A stretch of DNA of 64,000 nucleotides, taken from Anadara kagoshimensis. Lineage: Eukaryota; Mollusca; Bivalvia; Arcoida; Arcidae. A model generated the notes under the pieces. The model was not told where the DNA came from. It made no database searches and saw only the letters and a list, made by a program, of their open reading frames with translations. The DNA is taken from NCBI GenBank assembly GCA_021292105.1, contig CM037861.1:56341245-56405244 (forward strand), read 5' to 3'. Position numbers and translations under genes: made by a program. Positions 11,884 to 22,800 of the stretch are shown piece after piece; the first letter of the stretch is position 1; the number at the start of each line of letters is the position of its first letter.

Positions 11884-12136
11884 CTACCTCCAAACCAAAT
11901 CTACTTTAGATTTAAAAATACCTGGTGTGTATGTAAAGAAATCGTAATTTGTTTGTCGACGATACTGGGGGTAATAGTTTGTTGTTGCTGTGGCAGACGG
12001 TACTCTTCCATATTTTCTGTTACTATATTTAGAACGTTTACTACCTGATCTTGCTCCGGGCGTTCTGGGCTTGTAAACATTCATTACCAAGGCTGCGTCA
12101 GAATCTGGATCGATATCGTCTCTAGGACCAGGGTAC
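11884..12136 (-). CDS. SPMIP2: SPMIP2-like exon 4 (terminal)
   Basis: Acceptor TTGTTAAG at 12138-12137. The first base completes Trp, then 83 codons to a TAG stop. The tail has a basic GARSGSKRSKYSNRKYGR segment and ends KSKVDLVWR. Confidence 0.8.
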
Positions 12137-15100
12137 CTTAACAAACAGAAAAGTCATCTAGTATGATACTTCAAAAAATGGTTAATCAGTTTTAACAAAA
12201 CATTAAATTCTATCTGTGAACCGTTAAATGGACAATGTGCATGATATTGTAATCAAACTTTTTGAAAAATGTTGGATAAACCGGAACGTCATCTGAAACA
12301 AAAAAATCCAAAACACTTAGCATACACAGTTTAATGACATACGGTATTGGACCAGTTTTCAATTATCACCCCTGTCTACGGTACACATTTTATATACAGA
12401 TTAAACTGAAATGTCTTTTTGCATAGTGTTTAATGTAAACAGGTGATATGATAAGGATGGCAACGATTAACTGTTAACCAATTAATTGTCCAAACCTTTG
12501 ATTAATTGACTATTCATATTCATTAACTGATGCCCTGAATCACCATACCTTAAATATATTTAACGGTCATCTTATACAAGATACATAACATCGTAGGAAT
12601 GAACATTTGCGTAATCGCTATGCTGTATTCATATTCTATTGCTTATTATAATCATTTCAAGAAAACAGTCATGTGGTATAAGTTTGGCAAAAGGTGTCAT
12701 GTTCATATTTGTAACTATTTTTCTGTGGGTAAGTTTGAAAATTGAATAAATAAAAAATGAAATGAAAAACACCTTCAAAACAAAATACCCATACCTTTTA
12801 ATTTTCTAAAGATGCATAAATGTAAATATAATTATCAATTTTCTTCATGTTCAAAAACGTTTACATAACGAGAAGAAAAACAAACACGTTCCAGAGATAT
12901 CAATTTTAGACCATTATGATGAACATAACCATGTAATACTTAAACACTACGTAAATCACTCGAAAATTATGGTATAGGTCTGTCGATAGTTTAACACTAA
13001 GATAGTGAGTTAATGTCGAATCAGCGGCTCATTTCGGTCCTTCGTTAGCTTTATCCCAACAACATTTTCAACAGCTGCTATCTATCTATCGGCATTTTTT
13101 TCAATCACTAGCTATCCATATCTCGGCCACTCGGTAGCAGAGTCGTTAGCTCAGTGTTACGTTAGCTCAGTGTTAAACTTTGGACAGGCAGTCGAGTTTT
13201 GACTTTTTTTCGTTAGCTCAGTATTAAACTATGGACAGGTCTGTATTGTATACGAATCATGTAAGATTTTGCATGTCATATAATGTATTTAATCTTTGGG
13301 TGTTAATGTTTGACAAACAATAATGATTAATATGCTCAAGTACATTCCTTCTTTATATCACATTAAATAAATGCCTTTCCTTTACAAACAGATTACCTAT
13401 ATATATAATCCAGTTTTGGTGTATTCATTCTCAAATCCTTTAAATGTAGGCCTATATTATTTTATTAATAAAATATAATGTTACTATTTTCATTGTGGAC
13501 AAACTTGTGTGCATATATGCCATATACCAATTAAAAAAATATATGTTAAAAAGTTTAAAAAAAGAAGATTAAATCTTAAATGGTAAATTTTAAAAATTAG
13601 TTAATACATTCAAATAATGGGATATGACATATATTTACTTGTTTCCATCCCTAAATGTGAAATAATGAATAAATTTAGCAGATCGTGTTTAAAATAAAAT
13701 ATATAATACATGAAATGTATATATTTAAATATGTAACAGAAAGCGTTCATTTGACAATTACTATCATAACGGAACATTGAACAGTAAACGTAATAAATAA
13801 ACACTTGCTATAACTCACATTGAGATCATTAACTCACCTCTATATATGGTTCGATAAAAAATATAAAATTCTCGAGTTTGTATGTACATGAGTCGGTCAT
13901 ACTGTTATACAATTAAGAATAATGGAAGTACTATTGCGGATCTCTTGTTAAGAACGTTAACTGTTTGATTGGTTTACTTACCAGGGATTTTGATATTTAT
14001 GTGTATGACCATTCTCACATAACTGTCTGAATTCACCAAGCTATAATATAAAAGTGGAGTCAAATGAACTAAGAATACAACGAAAATGTTTCAAATATTA
14101 ACTTCCGTTTTCAGTGTTTATAAGTCTTGTAAATTCACAATGACGATTTCCGTCGACGGTTTAACATACACAGAGGAACTGTATAGGTGAATACGGTTTG
14201 CCAGCATTCCAAGTGATACCCCAACAATTATGTGCATTGGATACCAAATAACATCAGTTTCAGTTTCCATGTAAAAACGAGGTTATTTCGGTAATGTCAT
14301 ATACCATTTTTTGAATTTAATCATAAAATATATTAAAAAATGGTATATGAGACAATATACTATTTTTTTAATGTATCTTATGATTAAATTAAAAAAATGG
14401 TATATGACAGTAATATTCGACATAAATGTTTACAAAAACTTCCGCAAAAACGTTAAACGGTATTGATAATTCAATAATGTGGTTTTCAATATCAGATGGT
14501 GTAGGGTTTTCGAAAGCGGTATAATATAGATACGTGTATGGTCGCAGCAAATTTGAAGTCACACTAAACATCTTCAGTTTTAATGAAAATGCTCTTTTAA
14601 ACAGACGTAGCAAATCAAAAGTCAAGGCTTAAGTATCTTCAGCTTAAGTTAAAATGTTCATTTACACAGTCCTGGGACATTCAATAAAAATATCAATTCT
14701 AGACATCTTCAGTTTTATTGGAAATGTTCATTCAAATTAAACAGTCGTTGCAAATCAAAATCAACGTACAGTAGTGCCATTTTAGTGAATATATACGACT
14801 GTATGTATCGTTCGTCTTCAAACAATTAGCTTCAATTTATAACCCTTACCACTATTTGTCTTCCAGATTGTGTTATTTTATGGTCCGACATAAAAGGTAA
14901 GCCCCATCCTACTTCTCCAACTCTTGTGCTCTTTGGTCTGGGAAATGGTGTTCCGGTACTTGGTCTCCATAGGTAATCAGTTTCACTTGTTCCTTCCGGT
15001 GACATTGTTCCGATACCGATTTGACGATGTTCTGGTTGAACGGTGACGCGATGATCTCCAATCATATCTGGTCCTATCAAATTAAAAAAACCATGTATCA

Positions 15101-17973
15101 ATTAAAAACAAACAGACCAACCTAAGTTCTAATGAAAATCCCCAAAAGCAAAGTAAAATGTTTGAAAACTGGTAAATTAAGTTAAACACCAAACTTCCAC
15201 CATACCAGAGAAATGAGGCCAGATGCTCCAGAAGGATAAAGTTCATAAAAAAGGCTGATTCCAATTCCTATTCCAATTTCCAACTCTTTAACAATGGATA
15301 CAACATACCAATGTACCATTGTCTTTTACAGCAGTAAACTTATACAAGTTAAATAACCTATTATGCCGGTTCGTGGCGATACATGAACCTCAATTATCAG
15401 TAACTGTTATTTACGAGTTACCATAATTGTAAAGTCTTCTACTATGCCCCAGCTTCTATACTAGACTACTTTTATTGTTGGATGTTCACTTATGGCGACC
15501 TGTCATTTTCGGTCTAAAATGGGTTTTGTAACAAATAGTTCAAATTTGATGTTAACATTCTTCCAGCTTTCGTTTAGTCTTGATTTGAACATAGGTCTAT
15601 GTATAGAAGTCAAATTGCCACTTTTAATACTAGTAGTAGCTTATCGGAGCTACATATGTGTACAACCCTGTCAAAAACTATAGTTTCTTTGGAAAATCCG
15701 TTTATTTTTTTTCCATTTAAAGCATTGATTACACTTCACTTCAGACCCAGTTCCACCTCCCTGGTTTTTGGATTGTGTATTGAACACAGATCGTTTGTAC
15801 ATGTACATGTTTTGTTTGTTATTTGAATTACAAACCTGAATACCGTTTTGTCATTATATCTAGTGCCTGTACAAGATACAATTTTTCTGATTTCGTTCAT
15901 TTTGTTCAGTTTGTTTTTAATTGTTTAGCTATTGTCAAGTATTAGATATACATGGTAATCAGATTCTTTTCAAATTGTAAACTAATGTACTTTCTATTCT
16001 TACTTTGATCAGTTTGTTTCGATCGCTTTTAGTTGTAAGGCGTCCTCTGTAGCGGACACGGGTGTCCTACTCTCTACATGGGAGTCTTTAGCGTGCACTG
16101 AGACACCGACCTTCGGTTTTGAGCCCCATCCTAAAGACTATTCTGGTAATAAGCTTTTCATAATTCTAGTAAAGGACAGGAGATGATAATTAAAGTCCCG
16201 AGTGAGGTTCGACCCCCCCCCTTCAAACCCTTCACTTCAAAAGCCAGTGACAGTACCACTCATACATGTCCGACCACTGACACTAGCTAGAAAAACAAAT
16301 CAATGTAGCATTTGTCTTGTCTTTTGGTCCATTGGTTTGAAATTGTTCGCTGATATCTCTGCAGAAGTATTTATTTAAAACATTTAATCTCGCAGAGGTG
16401 GGTCGATGGTCGAGTGGTCTAAAGCACACGCTAAGAGGCCACGGTCGAGATTCGATTCCCACTTGGGACAGATACATTTGTACTTGTCAGTCTACTTGCC
16501 GGAGATCTGTGGTTTTCTCAGTTTTCCGGGTACTCCGATTTCCCCCGCCATCCCCGACTTTAATGGCCTCAATTTAAGTTAAAAAATCTTGACTGTCACG
16601 TAAAACTCTCTTTGGTTGAAACAAGTTCGATATCGGAGTGGGAAATCGTTCACCGCCGGTAAAACTCTGCAGAGGTATGTATTTAAAATTTTCCTCTCGT
16701 AGTTTAATTATAAATCTTCATCAATAGACTTTTGTTAAATCAATTTAGATGTTTAATTCATAGACTGGACATTTAACAGTGAGATAATAAAGGGACTAAC
16801 TAAATAATTTATGTTTAACCACAGTTAAAACGATTCTATTATATTTACGCGAAAGCAAAGCCCGTTTTCATTAAAATATGTGACACACTGAGTTAAGTAA
16901 AATCAATACTAGACCGGCATGATATTGAATGTTGATTTATTTGTTTGCCACCAGCGTGAAATGGTTTTTTAAATAATCTTAAGACGTAGCGAATCGTTCA
17001 AAACTCAACGAATCATTTATTTTCTATACTTTGACATGTGTTCTAAAGTTCAAAGTGATCTATATAATAGTACATTTGATAAAGTTAAATTTCTGGCATT
17101 AAATAAAGTATAATATTGTGTGATTGTATGACAAATTTAAAAGATAAGACACGTGTTTTATACTTACATAATATTCGTGACGTAAAGAATTATATTAGTT
17201 CTTTGTCATTAGGGCAAGTATCGCTCAATAATATTTCATTGAGGGCTAATTTTTAAATGAAGCATAAAAATGGACCATATATTTTCTTTCTTTATCCTTT
17301 CTAAATTACGTTTGGTTAATTTTTCACCCGAAAAATAGACCATGCTTTTCTTTTTTATAAATTAAGTTCGAGTTAAGACTTTTAAATGATTGCTGGTTCA
17401 GGCGAGTAAAAATAATTATATTGTCAGGACATTTTGAAAAAACAAATCATTATGCCAAATGATTTTGAACTTTTTTTATATTCGAATTATTTAACAGAAT
17501 GCTATGCGACATGGAAAAAGTGAATTATTTATGCCCTATGATCGATAAATATCTTAGCTTGCATTTTACCGCTAGGGTGTATTTGGTTTCTCTGCAATAT
17601 ACTTTTCCCTCCTTTTTCATTTTTTTCATTAAACCTCCATTTTTTAAATTTATTTTATCAGTTTTTAAGAAATGATTTTTAAAATGAAATTAAAAAAAAT
17701 CTGTCCCAATACACAATTTTCATGGATAAATTTAAATACACATTAATCTACTTTAAGTCTATTTTAGTCTATTTCTATAACAGATAAGTAGGCGTTTACA
17801 CCGGCAAAACTTACATTTATAGTATATATAAAATTAATCTTATTTAAGATAAATGACAGTGAAAAAATAAATATATGTAAATTACCGGTAAAAAGAACTC
17901 GTCCTTTCCATGGCTCACCCTGGATGATGGAGTATATATCATGCTTATTGTTTATATCTGCAGCCATTGTCAT
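11884..17973 (-). CDS. SPMIP2: SPMIP2 (C4orf45)-like sperm microtubule inner protein
   Basis: Four exons join to 207 codons plus stop: 17886-17973, 14850-15073, 13982-14040 and 11884-12136, with consensus GT/AG sites and matching phases (1, 0, 2). Landmarks in order are LFTGPD (near residue 30), TDYLWRP (about 62), GEVGWGLPF (about 81), HKYQNPW (about 120) and a basic Gly/Ser/Arg-Tyr-rich tail. As I recall the family, vertebrate C4orf45/SPMIP2 shows FTGPD, YLWRP, GEIGWG and YQNPW in the same order; it is a microtubule inner protein of sperm axonemal doublets. There is no signal peptide or membrane segment. The first ATG is at 17973; ATGGCT at 17967 has the better context (ACAATGG) and would shorten it by two residues. 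The gene lies head to head with the DYDC-like gene. A different short axonemal MIP is the main alternative; that it is a real gene is much surer than its name. Confidence 0.8.
12450..12540. mobile_element. hAT-like terminal fragment
   Basis: AGGATGGCAACGATTAACTG followed by repeated (T)TAATTG(A) motifs matches the style of hAT terminal inverted repeats (TAGGGATGGCAACGATTAAT). It lies in intron 3 of the SPMIP2-like gene; no transposase or partner end was identified. Confidence 0.4.
12975..13250. mobile_element. TIR element family M2, copy 1
   Basis: The left end reads GGTCTGTCGATAGTTTAACACTAAG. The right end, reverse complemented, reads AGACCTGTCCATAGTTTAAT. These are inverted termini. The interior contains CTAGCTATCCATATCTCGGC, CACTCGGTAGCAGAG and several CGTTAGCTCAGTGTTA units. 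Two relatives are at 33755-33970 and 39355-39550. Intronic; non-coding. M2 is my label. Confidence 0.7.
13982..14040 (-). CDS. SPMIP2: SPMIP2-like exon 3 (59 nt)
   Basis: Too short for an ORF scan; found from acceptor TATTATAG, donor CTG|GTAAGT and phase fit. It encodes LGEFRQLCENGHTHKYQNP plus two bases of Trp, giving the family's YQNPW motif across the junction. Confidence 0.8.
14291..14413. mobile_element. Compact hairpin MITE flanked by GTAA
   Basis: Bases 14295-14409 form an inverted repeat: TGTCATATACCATTTTTTGA at the left and its complement at the right, with a nested copy of the same palindrome in the middle. GTAA sits directly outside both ends (14291-14294 and 14410-14413), a possible 4-bp target-site duplication. 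Confidence 0.7.
14850..15073 (-). CDS. SPMIP2: SPMIP2-like exon 2
   Basis: Acceptor TTTGATAG at 15075-15074 and donor GTG|GTAAGG at 14849. The 224 nt encode the PDMIGDH, YLWRP and GEVGWG blocks, the most conserved part of the protein. Confidence 0.85.
15105..15245 (-). repeat. R1 copy
   Basis: Shows AAATCCCCAAAAGCAAAGTA, TTTGAAAACTGGTAAATTAA, ACTTCCACCATACCAGAGAA and GATGCTCCAGAAGGATAA, the reverse complement of the R1 consensus. It lies just outside exon 2 of the SPMIP2-like gene. Confidence 0.75.
16357..16702 (+). mobile_element. Near-complete tRNA-derived SINE with long flanking direct repeats
   Basis: A tRNA-like head (GGTCGAGTGGTCTAAAGCAC ... GATTCGATTCCC, A- and B-box like) is followed by a central region with GTGGTTTTCTC and CCGGGTACTCCGATTTCC, then a tail AATCTTGACTGTCACGTAAA. 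It is bounded by diverged direct repeats of about 38 nt at 16357-16395 and 16665-16702 (both CTCTGCAGARGTATKTATTT). These look like target-site duplications but are unusually long. Located in intron 1 of the SPMIP2-like gene. Confidence 0.8.
17886..17973 (-). CDS. SPMIP2: SPMIP2-like exon 1
   Basis: Encodes the start through VLFTG; donor ACCG|GTAATT at 17885-17884 leaves one base of the Gly codon (phase 1). The open frame extends upstream to a GTG at 18006, not taken as a start. Confidence 0.75.
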
Positions 17974-18313
17974 TAAACTATTACGGCAAGTTAAGACTTC
18001 AGACACACTCCGTCAACCAAAACAGATTTAAGTGCGCCAAACCTCTTGATTACCTCTGATTAGCAACGTGACGCCATTGTCAAGGGTATCTAAGGAAGTA
18101 GACTAATAATACAATACGAAAACGAGGTTGTATATACACGACGGGAAGAGTTTTGATTTTCGGACAGCGATTCAAGTCTTTAAACGTAAGTATTCGAAGT
18201 GATTGTCTTTTTAGACTTTGTAAAATACACAACTTACCGTTGTTAAATTGATAGAAACACATTCTGTGTTAAAACATCGTCACAAACAGTTGATAATTCA
18301 GTTTGACAAGAGC

Positions 18314-18327
18314 GGGGGGGGGGGGGG
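18314..18327 (+). repeat. Poly-G run (14 bases)
   Basis: Fourteen consecutive G; strand-biased and likely length-variable. Confidence 0.95.
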
Positions 18328-18524
18328 TCATATGTATGTACATTGATGAATTTAAAGGCATTTTGTCTAGCTGTGTGTTTGATATTTATTTTCCGTTTAC
18401 TGGTCAAATGGCACAGAACCTCTGTTTGATGAATGGAACTATCGGACTTCAGTAACGAATAAGAAGCGTTCTCTCCATATGCAGTTGTGTCTGAGTGATA
18501 TCACATGACAAGTTTTACAGTGTG

Positions 18525-18860
18525 GCGGGCCGGACTCTATAGGTCCCCGGGTAGCTCAGTGGGTAGAGCGTCGTGTTAGTATTGGGAAGGTCCTGGGTTC
18601 GAATCCCGGTTTGGCTGGTACTATTTTTCTTTTTCTGTTACATTTGGGGCCTTGGTCGACCCTGAGAAGTGGATGACCAACAGGTCGGTCCCAGGTATGA
18701 ACCCGATGGTTTTGAATCAAGTGGGTTGATTAAAAAAAAGAATTACTAAGGGAGGAATGTGGTGGGCCTGAATAGTTGGTGGCTGGGTAGCTTAGTGGGT
18801 AGAGGGTATCCCTAGTATTGGAAAGGTTCTGAGTTCAAGCCCCAGTTTACAGATTACATA
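18525..18860 (+). repeat. Two tRNA-like SINE heads in tandem, about 237 bp apart
   Basis: The first unit reads GGGTAGCTCAGTGGGTAGAG ... GGGTTCGAATCCCGG (about 18549-18614). The second, near 18785-18852, reads GGGTAGCTTAGTGGGTAGAG ... GAGTTCAAGCCCCAG. Both keep A-box and B-box, and a T-stem pairs in the first, but the acceptor and anticodon stems do not pair, so these are tRNA-derived repeats rather than tRNA genes. They share flanking GTGGxGGGCCxGA, which indicates a tandem duplication. Confidence 0.7.
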
Positions 18861-19339
18861 CTGTTGCATGCGTGGAAATAAAGAAAATCATAAATGTGAA
18901 ATATGCGGTGGTGATGTGCAAAGAACTGTAGGGTGATTAAAACTATGTACATGTTATTGGAGGTTTATTTTATTTGGATTGTGTGGAGAACAACATAGGA
19001 TATAGTTGTTCTCTGAAAGAGTCGATGGATGATGACTGTATTATGTAGGCCGGTAAGAGATTCCATTGGATAATAGTAAAGGGAAAAAATGAATATTTTT
19101 AAATGTGCTTTGATGTATAAATATGTTTGTAGGAGTAGGGACAGGATTTACGTATTCTGACGTCTGCTGGGATAAGTATGTTGTCTGTGTTAATTTTAAC
19201 GTGTTTGTGGGTAATTTTGTACATCATGACCAGTCTTGTTTTGAGTCTGCATTCTTGTAATGTTGTCCAATCTAATTATGTTAACATTTCAGATACACTG
19301 CTGGTGTTGTGATATCTGTTACAAGTGTATCTGGCTGCT

Positions 19340-19570
19340 CTTCATTGCCCTTGGTTAAGTACTCTGCAATTGGAAATGAATGTTACTGGGTCCTCTAGAA
19401 GAGACCCAAAAAAACTGATGCCTTGTGTCGAGACAGACATGATACATTGAAGAACCCTCCATGCACACTGCAAAGGTGAAAAATTTTGCCACTTCACATA
19501 TAGCTGCATGATAGTACCTTGATATAAATGAAATAATCTTGACTGGGACATAAAACCCCATTTCATAATT
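19340..19570 (+). repeat. SINE tail fragment
   Basis: Contains CACTTCACATATAGCTGCAT, TACCTTGATATAAATGAAAT and AATCTTGACTGGGACATAAA, the same 3' block seen at 16590 and 20270-20325. The tRNA-like head is missing. Confidence 0.6.
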
Positions 19571-19713
19571 GTGGCTAAGCTAGCTAAGCTGGAGGTGCTT
19601 TACCTTTCTGAATCACCCAGCCTCATTATGGACAGTATGTTTGTGTGTGATTTAATTTAAAATAGAATTGTCATTAATGAAATGTTTTATATTTTTTTTT
19701 AGACTTGATCATA

Positions 19714-19860
19714 ATGGATACAGCATATTTAAGAAAACATTTGGGAGGATGCTTGAGCCAGTGTTTAACTGAGGTAGCAGAAAAGAGACCCAGAGATCCA
19801 GTAGAATATATGGCACAATGGTTGTATAAATATATGGAAAATCAAAGGTTTATTCAACAA
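19714..19860 (+). CDS. DYDC1: DYDC-like exon with the Dpy-30 motif
   Basis: A strong polypyrimidine acceptor (T-run then AG at 19701-19702) precedes the ATG by a few bases; donor CAACAA|GTAAAT at 19861. It encodes 49 residues including RPRDPVEYMAQWLYKYMEN. Confidence 0.9.
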
Positions 19861-22800
19861 GTAAATATTACCTCTTTGATGTCCAATAATAATATTTTAC
19901 AGAAATGAAGCTAAACTATTTTGAGTCAGGGGACTAGGTCACTTAAGATAGTAGTAAATAGCTAAAATGTGTAAAATTTAAGGGGGACCAACTTTTTTTA
20001 GGAACCATGGGCTACTGAGCTCCTGTAAATCAACCACTGCAGTAAAACAGTTGGTAGAGTGCTTGCGCTGTAAATGGGAGGTTGTGGGTCGAACCCAGAC
20101 CAGGTCTGACCAAGTTGGTAGTGACTGTTTTTTCGCCAAGCACTCAGCATTACAAAATGAAAGTCACAGTTATTTTGGATAGAACTTAAAATACACAAGG
20201 TGGGCTTGGCATGATAAAGAACACTGCTTTAAAATGCCATCAGCGCAATGCACAGGCAAAATATCTGCACTTTGCCTATAGCTGGCAACATCTCGATATA
20301 AGTAAATTATTCTTGACTGTGACGCTACACATAATTACTCAACTAAACTCCTGCAAATCTGAATCGCTACATTTTGTGTTCATAAAAGAGTTAATGTTGT
20401 ATCATAAAATTGTGAGTTGTCTCTCTTTGTTTATATAGTTACCAGTGTTCAATCTAGGATTTCCTCAAGTAGAACTAGAAAAATCCAATGTTTAGACATT
20501 TATGCAAAGTTTATTTTGGTCCACTTGGCCTTAGCAGGTGGATGATTTGATTAAACAACTGTGACCCTTCTAGATAAAACTGTGTAATTATTCTGCACTT
20601 TATTAGTACATTGGTTGAAAATTTATAAAGACTATACACTATGTTAGAAATGGATTGTTTCTATTTCACTTAATAAACCAAGTCTCAGCAAACATATATA
20701 TCTTGATTGAGTTTAATACTATATTACAGATTTAATTTTATGCCATATTACATAATATTGTACTCAAATGTTGTTAAACTGTCCAAAAAGGGCTGGTCCA
20801 CAAATTATAGAAATATATGATTTAAAATAACATTATTTCATTCTTTAGAAACAAGAAGAAAAAGACAGATTAATAAAAGAGAAAGAAGATTATGAAAATG
20901 AGCTAGTTATGAAAGCTAAAAGGAAAGAAGAACAACAACAGATAGCTGAAGAAGAGGAGAAGAGAAGAAAGGTATGAGTAGTGAATTGGAGTAACAATGT
21001 TGTACACCTCACTCAAGATTGTTTGACTTACATCAAGGCAGTCAGTTTATTGATGACAGAGGAAACCTGAGTGCCTGGAGAAAAACCACCAACATTTAAC
21101 AAGTGAACTGACAAATTTTCTCACACTAGGACTTATCCCGAGTGAAATTTGAATATAGGCTTTGAGAGACAGTGATCAATAAGTGATCAGCACTTTAGAA
21201 CACTCAGCTACCAAGGCCACAGAAGTGTGTAAGGGTAGGATGAAAGAAATGTATTGCCTATGTGTATATGGTTTGTCATTGGTCAAGTGCTTGTTTATCT
21301 ATCCTTTGTCTGTATCCATATTTGTATCTGATGTCTGTTTGTATACCCAAAAAAAAAAGGTATAACTCCAATCATCCTCCTAACTTAAAAATATTAATTA
21401 TAGAATTATCTCAAATTATGTTGCTATACTCATAGTATCACAAGTATTCACAATCATGTAAGTAAAAGGGAATTTTGCAAAACAGTCAAGTAATAATTTT
21501 AATGCAAGTTTTGTATATTTTCTTTTCATTTTGAAAGATTTATGTATTATAAATGACATCATCAGGGCCCTAAAAAGATTTATGTATTATAAATGACATC
21601 ATCAGGGCCCTAAAAAGTTTTTTAGCCGTCATCACAGTATTGTTGATAAGTATGATGTGTCTGTGTCTAGGATTGCCCTGGATATATTTGACGTCCGATA
21701 GTTACAGGTCCATTTCACTCAATTTTGATTACACACATGGCACGTGTAGCTGTCTAAACAGTAGGTGCTTACTCTTCCAGAGCACCAGACCTTACTTCCC
21801 TGGTGAAAGTTCACATGTTCAAATGTCAGTTTCAAATTACATGTACTCACTTTGCTTCTGGATTTTAATTTGGACATGGATTGGTATGTTTGTTTTTAAT
21901 CATATATTATATACAGTGTGTATATGCTAATTTTCTTTGTCAGTTTGTTATTTAAAATAAGTTTGAAGACAAAGTCATGAAAATATTAATTCTGTTCATT
22001 TAAAGTAAATGTCACTTACAAAACCACAGCTTCACTGCAGTGGTATTTATGGGGAAGTTGGGAGTTGATATTATTCCATATCCAATGATAATAATTGATC
22101 AAGGATCCATTTTATTCCATAAGTATACACTCATAGGATTTTACAATGAATATAAAATTTTAAAGGGGCAATCATATGTTATAGTGGAGAGAACCATTTT
22201 ATACACAAGTTTAAGTGGCATGATAAAATATTCACTTTCAATATTCTTTTAGGCTGAGGAGGAGAGAGCACTTAAGGAAAGTACATCTCCAACAAAATTA
22301 CCACCAGTGATGGAAGCCCAGGAACCACCAGAAGAGGAACCAAAACCTGAGGCAGCCAAACAAGAAACACAAGTAGAGGAAGAGAAAACAGAAGAAAAAC
22401 CAGCAGAACCAACAGAAGAGAAAACAGAAAAATCAGAGGAACAAAAAGATGAAGAACAGGCAAAGGTAAATATGTAAATGATAAATAATAGTAGTACCTG
22501 CTGAAAATACACTTAAGGAAAATAAATCTATTCAGTTAAAACCATTCCTAACACTGTAGATGATTTGACCCCAGTGCTTGTCTGTATAAGATAGGTCATT
22601 GTTTGCTTTCTTACTTGATCTGATGATATTTTATACCCAACATAACAAATAAGTGGAGGGTATTTATGATGTTTTTGACTCGTCAGTCCGTCAGCCCAAC
22701 ATTATTGTTCACCACATTTTGCTAAATGTTTACAAGTCAAGTTTGATTTTTACAGATTTTTTACAATCTTTGATAATTTTATTGAAACAAAAGTTATCTA

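Larger units (their letters stand above)
18007..19701. promoter_or_regulatory. Shared upstream region of two divergent genes
   Basis: About 1.7 kb separates the divergent start codons, so both promoters and the untranslated first exon of the DYDC-like gene should lie here. I see an RFX-like half-site (AGCAAC near 18063) but no convincing full X-box, a 14-base G run, and several SINE copies. No TATA box can be assigned. Confidence 0.4.

Noticed and set aside
18055-18090. RFX X-box for the divergent ciliary promoter
   Set aside because: Only an AGCAAC half-site is seen; the partner half is missing at the proper spacing.
18549-18614. Functional tRNA gene
   Set aside because: A- and B-box and T-stem are present, but acceptor and anticodon stems do not pair, and a degraded sister copy lies 237 bp away; tRNA-derived repeat.
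22249-22512. Ser/Val/Phe-rich minus-strand frames
   Set aside because: Shadow of the Glu/Pro/Lys-rich DYDC exon on the plus strand, which has splice sites at both ends.
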